Below, in pieces: positions 14,499 through 21,410 of a DNA stretch of 26,063 nucleotides. The stretch lies in the NCBI GenBank assembly GCA_945889365.1, contig CAMDBQ010000002.1, positions 1-26,063 on the forward strand. Direction: 5' to 3'. A model generated the notes under the pieces. It saw only the letters and a list, made by a program, of their open reading frames with translations, ran no database searches and was not told the origin of the DNA. The DNA comes from Legionella genomosp. 1. GTDB lineage: Bacteria; Pseudomonadota; Gammaproteobacteria; Legionellales; Legionellaceae. The first letter of the stretch is position 1. Each line of letters starts with the position of its first letter. A program made the translations under genes and the position numbers.

Positions 14499-15811
14499 AT
14501 CAAATTAATATTAAAACACACATACCAGGACCAAAGTCACAAACATTGATGGAACAACGTCATAAACATGTTGCACGAGGTCCCTTTCACGTTACCCCCA
14601 TCTTTGTGGAACGAGCAAAAGGTTCGTTTGTTGAGGATGTAGATGGTAATGTGTTTTTGGATTTTTCATCTGGGTTTGGTGTGGTGAACACAGGGCACTG
14701 TCCCGACGCAGTGGTCAATGCAATCAAGGCTCAAGCCGAAAAGTTCATTCACACGAGTTTTAATGTTCTTCCTTATGAGGGTTATATCAGCGTATGTGAA
14801 AAACTAAATTATCACACGCCTGGATGTTTTGAAAAAAAATCAATCCTGTTTAATTCTGGAGCTGAAGCGGTAGAAAATGCGATTAAAATTGCTCGCGCCT
14901 ATACCGGAAAGCAAGCGGTAGTTTGTTTTGATTATGCTTACCATGGACGCACTTACATGGCGATGTCACTTACAGCGAAGAACAAACCCTACAAGCATGG
15001 ATTTGGACCGTTTCTTTCAGAGGTCCATCGCGCTCCCTTTCCATATGAGTATCGATGGAAAGGGAATAATTGTGCGGAAGAATGTTTCGACGATTTTTAT
15101 GATCTCGTTAATTTTCGTGTGGGCGTTGAAAATATCGCTGCAGTAATTTTAGAACCCGTGTTAGGCGAGGGAGGATTCATACCCTTCCCAGTTTCCTTTT
15201 TGCAAAAACTTCGTGAATTTTGTACGTTAAACAACATTGTTTTCATTGCAGATGAAATTCAATCTGGTTTTGGCCGCACGGGAAATATATTTGCGATGAA
15301 GACAATGGGAATAGAGCCTGACCTTACCATCTCGGCAAAAGGACTCGGTGGTGGAACAGTGATCTCGGCTGTAACAGGTAAAGTTGAAATCATGGATTCT
15401 GCAATGGTGGGGGGGTTGGGCGGAACCTTTGGAGGCAATCCCCTGAGTTGTGCAGCAGCACTTGAAGTATTCAAAATCTTTGAAGAGGGGGGTATTTTGA
15501 ACAATGTCGCCAATCTCTCAACGCACCTTCATTCGAGGCTTTCTGGATTTAAAGAAAAATATAAAATCGTAGGTGATGTTCGTGGTTTGGGTGTTATGCA
15601 GGCTATCGAGCTGGTAAAAGATAAACGCACGAAGGAACCAAATAAAGTAGCCGCAGACAAATTGGCAAGATTTTGTTTAGAGCACGGACTGGTCATTCTT
15701 GGCTGTGGAACATATGGAAATATAATTCGCCTCCTCATGCCGCTTTCTACCGATATAAGCGATTTGGACATTGGACTGTCTATTATTGAGGAAGGGCTCA
15801 AAACATTATAA
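14495..15811 (+). CDS. Class III aminotransferase, 4-aminobutyrate aminotransferase-like
   Basis: This PLP enzyme moves an amino group from an omega-amine, probably GABA, to a keto acid. I chose ATG 14495, which gives an ATGA overlap with the dehydrogenase stop and 438 residues; an ATG nine bases upstream is also possible. N-I-K-T-H-I-P-G-P-K-S near the start is a GabT-type opening. Motifs: N-S-G-A-E-A-V-E-N-A-I-K at 120-131 (PLP phosphate site), Y-H-G-R-T aromatic stacking segment near 149-153, Asp253 in I-A-D-E-I-Q-S-G, and Schiff-base Lys282 in I-S-A-K-G-L-G-G-G. With the dehydrogenase it could turn 4-aminobutanal into succinate semialdehyde. Ornithine or diaminobutyrate aminotransferase activity is a possible alternative. 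Confidence 0.82.
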   Translation: MNQINIKTHIPGPKSQTLMEQRHKHVARGPFHVTPIFVERAKGSFVEDVDGNVFLDFSSGFGVVNTGHCPDAVVNAIKAQAEKFIHTSFNVLPYEGYISVCEKLNYHTPGCFEKKSILFNSGAEAVENAIKIARAYTGKQAVVCFDYAYHGRTYMAMSLTAKNKPYKHGFGPFLSEVHRAPFPYEYRWKGNNCAEECFDDFYDLVNFRVGVENIAAVILEPVLGEGGFIPFPVSFLQKLREFCTLNNIVFIADEIQSGFGRTGNIFAMKTMGIEPDLTISAKGLGGGTVISAVTGKVEIMDSAMVGGLGGTFGGNPLSCAAALEVFKIFEEGGILNNVANLSTHLHSRLSGFKEKYKIVGDVRGLGVMQAIELVKDKRTKEPNKVAADKLARFCLEHGLVILGCGTYGNIIRLLMPLSTDISDLDIGLSIIEEGLKTL

Positions 15812-15822
15812 ATGCATTACGT

Positions 15823-16422
15823 CTATTCGTGCAATCCTGTTAAATAATTCGCCACTGACGTCATGTCCGCATGACTCATGTGTTTACTGATATCGCGCAT
15901 GATTGAGTTTATATCATTGCTGCGACTCTTGTTTTGGAAGGCTAGCAATTGAAGCACTGTATAGGCAGGTTGCTGACCTGCCAAACCAGGAAAACCTGCT
16001 TGTGCATTGCCCGTTCCATGCGGTCCATGACAGGCGATGCATGCGGTAATGTGTTTCTCTAAATCACCACGACGATAGATTTCTTCCCCACGTGTTTGTT
16101 TTTTTTCAGTTGTTTTTTCTGGGACTCGAGGGAGATTAGCGTAATAATTAGCTATTTCATTGATGTCATCATCGGTTAATTGCGCAACCATCGGTGTCAT
16201 GATTGCAGCATTACGCGTGGTTGCATTTTTATAATCGCGCAATTGTTTCGCTAAGTAGCTTGCATGTTGACCAGCAAGGCTAGGCCAATCAGGATTGACG
16301 CTGATACCTTGTGCGCCATGACAACCCACACACATGGTGGTTTTTTCCTGTCCCGCTGTAGAATTGGCTGTGACATGAACTGATAACAGAATGCAAGTGA
16401 GTCCGAATAAAAAACGTTTCAT
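15823..16422 (-). CDS. Diheme cytochrome c4-type protein
   Basis: I start at ATG 16422 because it opens directly into a signal peptide (M-K-R-F-L-F-G to about 20); a longer frame adds a non-signal-like extension. The 199-residue product has two c-type heme sites: C-V-G-C-H at 31-35 and C-I-A-C-H at 128-132, one per half, the layout of cytochrome c4. Each half has a candidate axial Met (M-T-P-M near 75-78, and the C-terminal H-M-S-H-A-D-M segment). Segments W-P-S-L-A-G-Q-H and F-P-G-L-A-G-Q-Q are paired and typical. It is an electron carrier between the cytochrome bc1 complex and terminal oxidases, in the periplasm. Its neighbour engB is divergent, an arrangement known in other gammaproteobacteria. 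Confidence 0.92.
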   Translation of the reverse strand: MKRFLFGLTCILLSVHVTANSTAGQEKTTMCVGCHGAQGISVNPDWPSLAGQHASYLAKQLRDYKNATTRNAAIMTPMVAQLTDDDINEIANYYANLPRVPEKTTEKKQTRGEEIYRRGDLEKHITACIACHGPHGTGNAQAGFPGLAGQQPAYTVLQLLAFQNKSRSNDINSIMRDISKHMSHADMTSVANYLTGLHE

Positions 16423-16484
16423 TTTTATCTCGGTTAAAAGAGGAACGCTATGATACACTGTGTGGCATCAAACCCCAAAAAGAA

Positions 16485-17111
16485 ATGAATACAATGATTA
16501 AAAATCCCTATTCTCAAGCAACGTTCTTGAAAAGTGCAGCACTCGTTTCTCAATTGCCAGCAGACACAGGCTACGAAGTGGCTTTTGCAGGTCGCTCCAA
16601 TGCCGGTAAATCCAGTGCATTGAATTGTTTGACGGGTATTCGTCAATTGGCGCGCATCAGTAAAACGCCTGGACGTACGCAGCTTATTAATTTATTTACT
16701 GTAGGCGATGAAACGCGCCGCTTGGTTGATTTGCCAGGGTATGGTTATGCGAAAGTTCCCATGCAGGTTAAGCTGGATTGGCAAAAAAATCTGGCACATT
16801 ACCTGGATGTTCGAACCAGCCTGCGTGGATTGGTCCTGTTAATGGATATTCGCCATCCGCTCAAAGAGCTCGATCAAATGATGATTAACTGGGCTTTTGA
16901 CCGGCAATTGCCAGTGCATATTCTGTTGACTAAATCTGATAAATTAAGCCGGGGGCAGGCGCAAAGCACGGTTTTGCTAGTACGAAAACACTACGAGTTG
17001 ATGCATGATTTATTATCGGTGCAATCGTTTTCATCGTTGAAAAAGCAAGGTGTTGAAGAACTGATTAAGGTATTGAATCAGTGGTATGGATGGGACGTTA
17101 CATCATTTTAA
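16485..17111 (+). CDS. engB: Ribosome-assembly GTPase EngB (YihA/YsxC)
   Basis: EngB is an essential P-loop GTPase that helps mature the large ribosomal subunit. The 208-residue protein has G1 G-R-S-N-A-G-K-S at 36-43, the T-P-G-R-T-Q motif at 61-66, G3 D-L-P-G-Y-G-Y at 83-89, and G4 T-K-S-D at 149-152. It has no extra domains, as usual. The start is ATG 16485; another ATG follows three codons later and is equally plausible. The Shine-Dalgarno sequence is poor, only A-rich. Its 3' end overlaps the convergent mmsB gene by 14 bases. Confidence 0.95.
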   Translation: MNTMIKNPYSQATFLKSAALVSQLPADTGYEVAFAGRSNAGKSSALNCLTGIRQLARISKTPGRTQLINLFTVGDETRRLVDLPGYGYAKVPMQVKLDWQKNLAHYLDVRTSLRGLVLLMDIRHPLKELDQMMINWAFDRQLPVHILLTKSDKLSRGQAQSTVLLVRKHYELMHDLLSVQSFSSLKKQGVEELIKVLNQWYGWDVTSF

Positions 17112-17976
17112 TAATGGCTGAAAAATCTAAATCACTCATACCTGCATCATTAAATTTCTGGTAAAGCCGGGTCGCCTGTTCACCCATGGGCGTTTTGACC
17201 CCAACGGTTTCCGCAGAATACTGGCTTAAACATAAATCCTTTAACATCATGGCGGCTGTGAACCCTGCCTGGTAATCGTGATTGGCAGGAACGTTGTCTA
17301 AAATGCCGGGAACGGGAACGTATTGATTCATGACCCAGCATTGGCCTGATGAGTGTGTCACCACTTCAAATAATTTTTGTGGTGTTAAACCTAACTTTTC
17401 CGCCAGTGTAAATGCTTCTGAAACTGCAATCATGGATACCCCAAGGATCATATTGTTGCAAATTTTAGCCGCTTGTCCGCTGCCTGCCGCACCGGTGTGA
17501 ATAATTTTTTTTCCCATGTGAGTCAAAATGGGCTTGGCCTTATCAAAAGCTTGCTCCGTGCCGCCCACCATAAACGTCAGTGTTGCAGCCGTCGCACCTT
17601 TGACCCCGCCTGACACAGGTGCGTCGAGTGGTATCAGGTGGTGAGTGCTGGCTTCCTGATGTAACTTGCGTGAGGTCATGACATTAATTGAAGAGCAATC
17701 GATGTATACAGTATGGCTATCTGCTGCAGAAAATAACCCTTGCGCGCCCAGACAAACGCGCTCTACTTGCGGGCACGTTTGCAACATGGTGATGAAAATG
17801 TCTTGGCCTTGAGCTGTAGATTGCAGGGTTTTTGCTCTGGTACCGCCGGCATTTGCGAATGCAATCAACGCTGTTTCCTGTAAATCAAATCCTGTGACGC
17901 GATGACCCGCATTGATCAGGTTGATTGCCATGGGTAAGCCCATGTGACCTAATCCAACAAATCCGATGTTCGCCAT
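17098..17976 (-). CDS. mmsB: 3-hydroxyisobutyrate dehydrogenase
   Basis: This enzyme oxidises 3-hydroxyisobutyrate to methylmalonate semialdehyde with NAD+ in valine degradation. The 292-residue protein has the N-terminal NAD motif G-F-V-G-L-G-H-M-G at 5-13, the substrate motif D-A-P-V-S-G-G at 118-124, and catalytic Lys171 with Asn175 in K-I-C-N-N. The ending P-M-G-E-Q-A-T-R-L-Y-Q-K-F is typical. It starts eight bases after mmsA ends, with AGGAGA upstream. The product of this enzyme is the substrate of MmsA, so the pair are consecutive steps. Related beta-hydroxyacid dehydrogenases (tartronate semialdehyde reductase) share the fold, but the neighbour supports the valine role. Confidence 0.92.
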   Translation of the reverse strand: MANIGFVGLGHMGLPMAINLINAGHRVTGFDLQETALIAFANAGGTRAKTLQSTAQGQDIFITMLQTCPQVERVCLGAQGLFSAADSHTVYIDCSSINVMTSRKLHQEASTHHLIPLDAPVSGGVKGATAATLTFMVGGTEQAFDKAKPILTHMGKKIIHTGAAGSGQAAKICNNMILGVSMIAVSEAFTLAEKLGLTPQKLFEVVTHSSGQCWVMNQYVPVPGILDNVPANHDYQAGFTAAMMLKDLCLSQYSAETVGVKTPMGEQATRLYQKFNDAGMSDLDFSAIIKMM

Positions 17977-17984
17977 GCTTTCTC

Positions 17985-19484
17985 CTACTTATGTGTCGGC
18001 ATATTAAATCCATGTTCACTAAAATCAGTCTCAGGCCAACTACTCGTAACCGTTTTGAGTTTGGTGTAAAAGTGAAAACTCGCGCTCCCATGCATGTTAG
18101 TGTCACCAAATACAGAGCTTTTCCATCCACCAAAAGGGTGGTTGGCAATAGGAACGGGGATGGGAACATTAATCCCTACCATGCCTGCCTGCACGCGCTG
18201 GGTGTATTCTCGTGCGCTGTAACCGTCGCGTGTAAAAATAGCGGTGCCATTGCCATATTGGTGACGATTGACCAATGCCAGAGCCTGCTCAAAATCAGCG
18301 ACTCGGAGGATCACTAGCACAGGACCAAAGATTTCCTGTTGATAAATTGACATGGATTCGGTGACGTTATCAAATAAAGACGGACCAAGAAAGTAGCCTT
18401 GTGGATAATTTGGGTGTTTGAAACCCCGGCCATCAATGAGTAAATCCGCGCCCTCCTTAACCCCTATATCAATAGCCTCTAATACACGTTGTCGATGTGC
18501 ACTACTGACCAAGGGACCCATATCGCAGCCCGCTACATCGCCCGCATCAATCTTGATGCGCTGTATTAATGGCCTAAGTTTGGCAAGCAGGTTGATAGCT
18601 GTTTGTTCACCAACGGCGACCACGACGGAAAGAGCCATGCAACGCTCGCCAGCGGCACCAAATGCCGCGCCTACAACGGCATTGGCGGCCTGATCCAAAT
18701 CAGCATCGGGCATGACCACGGCGTGGTTTTTAGCCCCGCCAAATGTATGCGCCCGCTTCCCTTGTGCTGTAGCCGTGGTGTATATAAATTTTGCGACCGG
18801 CGTAGACGCTACGGCTGTAAAGGTCGCAATGTCTGGGTGCTTTAATAAATACTCAACCGTGGTTTTATCCCCGTGCAGACAATTGACTACGCCATCAGGT
18901 AATCCTGCATCACTGAGGAGCTCCATCAAGCGCACAGGAGCGGATGGATCTTGTTCTGAGGGCTTAAGAATAAACGTGTTGCCGCAAGCAATGGCCGGGA
19001 TCATCATCCAAATCGGTACCATCACTGGAAAATTAAAGGGTGAGACGCCGGCGCAGATCCCCAAGGGTTGGCGTAAAGTATAACAATCCATGTTTTTTGA
19101 AACGTTGACGGACATGCGGCCCTCCAGTTGCGCAACCAGACCGCAGTAGAATTCAACGGCTTCAATGCCCCGAGCGACAGAGCCTTTGGCATCATCAAGG
19201 GTTTTACCGTGTTCCCGAGTGACCATTCGTGCCAAATCCAGTTGATTTTTTTCCAGTAGATCGCGAAATCTGAAGAGAATATGCGCACGTTTTAATGAGG
19301 ATGTTTGCGACCATATTAATCCGGATTTTTTGGCCGCAGCAATGGCACTATCACAGATGGTTGTGCTAGCAAAATCAACCTGACCAATGGCTTCTCCAAG
19401 TGCTGGATTGTAGATGATGTGATTTTGAGTAGAGGACGCAATGACTGCTTTGCCTGCGATATAATGGGGTACGGTGTATGGCAT
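17985..19484 (-). CDS. mmsA: Methylmalonate-semialdehyde dehydrogenase (CoA-acylating)
   Basis: This enzyme converts methylmalonate semialdehyde to propionyl-CoA, with loss of CO2 and reduction of NAD+. The 499-residue protein is an aldehyde dehydrogenase with catalytic Cys282 in A-A-G-E-R-C-M-A-L-S. The usual general-base region L-E-L-G-G-K is replaced by T-F-G-G-A-K-N-H (247-254). This loss is a known hallmark of the CoA-dependent family, since CoA instead of water releases the product. P-F-N-F-P at 149-153 supplies the oxyanion Asn. AGGAG lies in front of the start. The gene follows dapB after 68 bases and precedes mmsB. Confidence 0.93.
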   Translation of the reverse strand: MPYTVPHYIAGKAVIASSTQNHIIYNPALGEAIGQVDFASTTICDSAIAAAKKSGLIWSQTSSLKRAHILFRFRDLLEKNQLDLARMVTREHGKTLDDAKGSVARGIEAVEFYCGLVAQLEGRMSVNVSKNMDCYTLRQPLGICAGVSPFNFPVMVPIWMMIPAIACGNTFILKPSEQDPSAPVRLMELLSDAGLPDGVVNCLHGDKTTVEYLLKHPDIATFTAVASTPVAKFIYTTATAQGKRAHTFGGAKNHAVVMPDADLDQAANAVVGAAFGAAGERCMALSVVVAVGEQTAINLLAKLRPLIQRIKIDAGDVAGCDMGPLVSSAHRQRVLEAIDIGVKEGADLLIDGRGFKHPNYPQGYFLGPSLFDNVTESMSIYQQEIFGPVLVILRVADFEQALALVNRHQYGNGTAIFTRDGYSAREYTQRVQAGMVGINVPIPVPIANHPFGGWKSSVFGDTNMHGSASFHFYTKLKTVTSSWPETDFSEHGFNMPTHK

Positions 19485-19552
19485 TTTAAAGCTCCTGAGG
19501 TTTCTGTAGGCTTAATGGCACTGAGTGAAGGATCCCCTCGATCATCCGAGCC

Positions 19553-20302
19553 TTATCCCAAGGCACCAACCGTTAACAAATGCTCCAATCCATAATATAA
19601 CGTATCAAGCTGTTGTACCTTCTGGCATGCGAGAATCAAACCTGGCATAAACGAGCTGCGATCGATCGTGTCGTGTGTGATCGTGAGTGTTTCACCTAGG
19701 TTGCCAAAAATAACCTGCTGACGTGCAAGAATCCCAGGCAAACGCAAGGAATGAATATTGATGTCATGATGAGTGGCTCCACGTGCGCCAGGCAATAACT
19801 CCTTAAGGGGTAGTTTGGCTTTCGCTAAACGACGTGCTGCGGCAATCAGTTCTGCTGTTTTGATTGCTGTACCTGATGGCGCATCCAATTTCTGTGGGTG
19901 ATGGGCCTCGATAATTTCCACTTCAGGCAACAAGCGTGCAGCATCAGCTGCAAAGCGCATCATGAGAACAGCACTGATGGAAAAATTGGGGACGACAATG
20001 CCTCCGAGTTTTTTTTCTTCACACAATTGACGGAGTGTCTGGATTTGCTCCTCAAGCAAACCGCTCGTGCCTATCACGGGGTGGGCGCCTTGGTTTATAA
20101 TGGTTAAACTATTTTCATAAACACAATCTGCGCGGGTCAGATCAATGACAATTTGTGCGCGTGTTTCGGTAATGGCCGCTTGTAAATTATCATCACGCGC
20201 CAAGCTGGCAACCAATTCAAATTCAGGGTGTTCCTGAAGGGTCTTGCATGCCAAAATACCCATTTTCCCATGAGCGCCATTGACGATTACTTTAGCTAAC
20301 AT
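19553..20302 (-). CDS. dapB: 4-hydroxy-tetrahydrodipicolinate reductase
   Basis: DapB reduces 4-hydroxy-tetrahydrodipicolinate on the route to diaminopimelate and lysine, needed for peptidoglycan. I start at the second of two adjacent ATGs (20302), because GGAGG is four bases from it and only one base from the first; the product is 249 residues. The nucleotide motif V-N-G-A-H-G-K-M-G is at 7-15. The signature E-A-H-H-P-Q-K-L-D-A-P-S-G-T-A at 132-146 holds the two catalytic His and Lys138. The V-P-N-F-S segment also matches the family. The length is slightly short but within range. The start overlaps the stop of the upstream small membrane gene, which suggests coupling. Confidence 0.94.
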   Translation of the reverse strand: MLAKVIVNGAHGKMGILACKTLQEHPEFELVASLARDDNLQAAITETRAQIVIDLTRADCVYENSLTIINQGAHPVIGTSGLLEEQIQTLRQLCEEKKLGGIVVPNFSISAVLMMRFAADAARLLPEVEIIEAHHPQKLDAPSGTAIKTAELIAAARRLAKAKLPLKELLPGARGATHHDINIHSLRLPGILARQQVIFGNLGETLTITHDTIDRSSFMPGLILACQKVQQLDTLYYGLEHLLTVGALG

Positions 20303-20505
20303 CATTCCTCCAACTCTTCATCGGTCGTCTTCGATTCATTTAATGATGCCTTGACGCTTCGTCGTGCCCATATACTGGCAGGGATCCAACCAATGATAGT
20401 CACTTGCATGACCAGAGCGATCAATGCGCCAACGGGGTCATCATTAATTAATAAAACAATCCAAGGGGAAAAAATTGTCAAAAACCACATAAAAATCCGT
20501 TTCAT
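20302..20505 (-). CDS. Small YqaE/Pmp3-like membrane protein
   Basis: The 67-residue protein has two hydrophobic helices (about 5-20 and 26-46) joined by N-D-D-P-V-G, then a basic and acidic tail ending D-E-E-L-E-E. The second helix ends in G-W-I-P-A-S-I-W-A, matching the G-Y-I-P-G-x-I-H-A signature of the YqaE/Pmp3 (UPF0057) family. Such proteins occur in bacteria, yeast and plants and affect membrane potential under salt or stationary stress. The first helix carries only one of the two prolines usual at its end. AAGGA precedes the ATG. Its stop overlaps dapB by a few bases. The family call is from motif recognition. Confidence 0.75.
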   Translation of the reverse strand: MKRIFMWFLTIFSPWIVLLINDDPVGALIALVMQVTIIGWIPASIWARRSVKASLNESKTTDEELEE

Positions 20506-20539
20506 TTTGGTAAAATCCTTTGTTAACCATCATTTTTAA

Positions 20540-20568
20540 AGTATATACCTGTATGCAATGACTTGCAA
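20540..20568 (-). promoter_or_regulatory. Promoter of the yqaE-dapB-mms operon
   Basis: On the minus strand TTGCAA (20563-20568) is followed by exactly 17 bases and then TATACT (20540-20545). Both hexamers are near consensus. Transcription would start about 30 bases before ATG 20505. Confidence 0.6.
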
Positions 20569-20591
20569 AATGAGGGTGAATGCTGTACATT
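20563..20591 (+). promoter_or_regulatory. Promoter of the ProQ-like gene
   Basis: On the plus strand the same self-complementary TTGCAA (20563-20568) is followed by 17 bases and TACATT (20586-20591). The predicted start near 20598 gives a leader of about 65 bases that includes the hairpin at 20606-20624. Confidence 0.55.
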
Positions 20592-20605
20592 GGCTGTTCA
20601 TTTTT

Positions 20606-20624
20606 CCGGAATAATTATTTCCGG
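20606..20624 (+). promoter_or_regulatory. Leader hairpin upstream of the ProQ-like gene
   Basis: Arms CCGGAA (20606-20611) and TTCCGG (20619-20624) enclose seven AT-only bases. The element lies near the 5' end of the predicted transcript, 38 bases before the start codon. No poly-T run follows, so it is not a terminator. ProQ-type proteins bind structured RNA, so it could be an autoregulatory site; it could also be a DNA operator. Confidence 0.4.
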
Positions 20625-20662
20625 TATTAGTCCAATTTTAGCCATCAAACAAGGGTTACCGT

Positions 20663-21310
20663 ATGAGAAAGCAGGAGCTGCACCCACGTACTGCAGTCAT
20701 TAATCAAAAACAAAAAAATCTGTCTAAAAAAGCTCGTCTCGATGCATTGACGTGGCTTGCCGCTACGTTTCCACGCGCATTTGATAATACAGTTAGTATA
20801 CAGCCATTAAGTTTAGGCATTATGACCGATATATTGGCTCATGCCGATAAAGCAAATGAGTCTGGAATTTCAAACAGTAAATTACGTGAAGCCGTGGTGT
20901 TATTTGCACGCCGGATTGATTATTTGACCTGCTTGAAAGCGCGAGAAATGCGCGTGGATCTGGAAGGCAATCCTGTGGCGCAAGTGACAGAAGAAGAATC
21001 GGCACTGGCTGCAGCAAAAATCAAAAAACGGGTAGAAAAAAGTGCTAAAAACGCACGTAAAAACTTAGCTGTGACACCGTTTACTAAACCTCCCACTCAA
21101 CGAGAGGCGAGTCAACCTGCACACGAATTTACTCCCTACTATCCTGAGCGTGCCCCCGCATACAGCGTGCAAAACAGTACTGCACCTACGGCACGCGTTG
21201 CGTCAGTAACCGTTACACATAAACAGACGCGTCAGTATGATCCCGATGCAGTGGCTCGCCTGAAAGAAAAGTTGGGTTTGTCGCGCAAAAGCGCGGAGAC
21301 GGTAGAGTAG
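20663..21310 (+). CDS. ProQ/FinO-domain RNA chaperone (RocC-like)
   Basis: ProQ/FinO proteins bind structured sRNAs and mRNA 3' ends and control stability; the Legionella member RocC represses natural transformation with an sRNA partner. The 215-residue protein has a basic N terminus (1-25) and a FinO domain at about 26-115: A-L-T-W-L-A-A-T-F-P-R-A-F, P-L-S-L-G-I-M, L-R-E-A-V-V-L-F-A-R-R-I-D-Y-L, and R-V-D-L-E-G-N-P. A basic linker follows, with repeated K-K-R-V-E-K and K-N-A-R-K-N. The C-terminal tail (140-215) is low complexity and ends with a second basic patch. There is no C-terminal Tudor-like domain as in full ProQ. AAGGG lies before the start. It is a single-gene unit between a divergent promoter and a strong terminator. 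Confidence 0.85.
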   Translation: MRKQELHPRTAVINQKQKNLSKKARLDALTWLAATFPRAFDNTVSIQPLSLGIMTDILAHADKANESGISNSKLREAVVLFARRIDYLTCLKAREMRVDLEGNPVAQVTEEESALAAAKIKKRVEKSAKNARKNLAVTPFTKPPTQREASQPAHEFTPYYPERAPAYSVQNSTAPTARVASVTVTHKQTRQYDPDAVARLKEKLGLSRKSAETVE

Positions 21311-21325
21311 GGTATTTGACTTTGT

Positions 21326-21407
21326 GGTGGGGACGTCGCATTTCATCGGTAACGCCAACGCCCACGCCCACGATGAAATGCGACTTTCCCACCCTATGTG
21401 TTTTTTT
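21326..21407 (+). terminator. Long hairpin plus T-run, rho-independent terminator of the ProQ-like gene
   Basis: Perfect 14-base arms GTCGCATTTCATCG (21335-21348) and CGATGAAATGCGAC (21371-21384) enclose 22 bases. Outer pairing (GGTGGGG side with CCCACC side) extends the stem to about 20 pairs with bulges. A T7 run at 21401-21407 follows on the plus strand about eight bases after the stem. On the minus strand no T-run follows, so for the convergent pgk operon it can only be a partial or factor-dependent stop. The stem is longer than usual for a terminator. Confidence 0.75.
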
Positions 21408-21410
21408 AAA

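Noticed and set aside
16423..16458. Longer cytochrome start with 12 more residues
   Set aside because: It would bury the signal peptide behind a polar extension; the ATG at 16422 gives a normal signal peptide.
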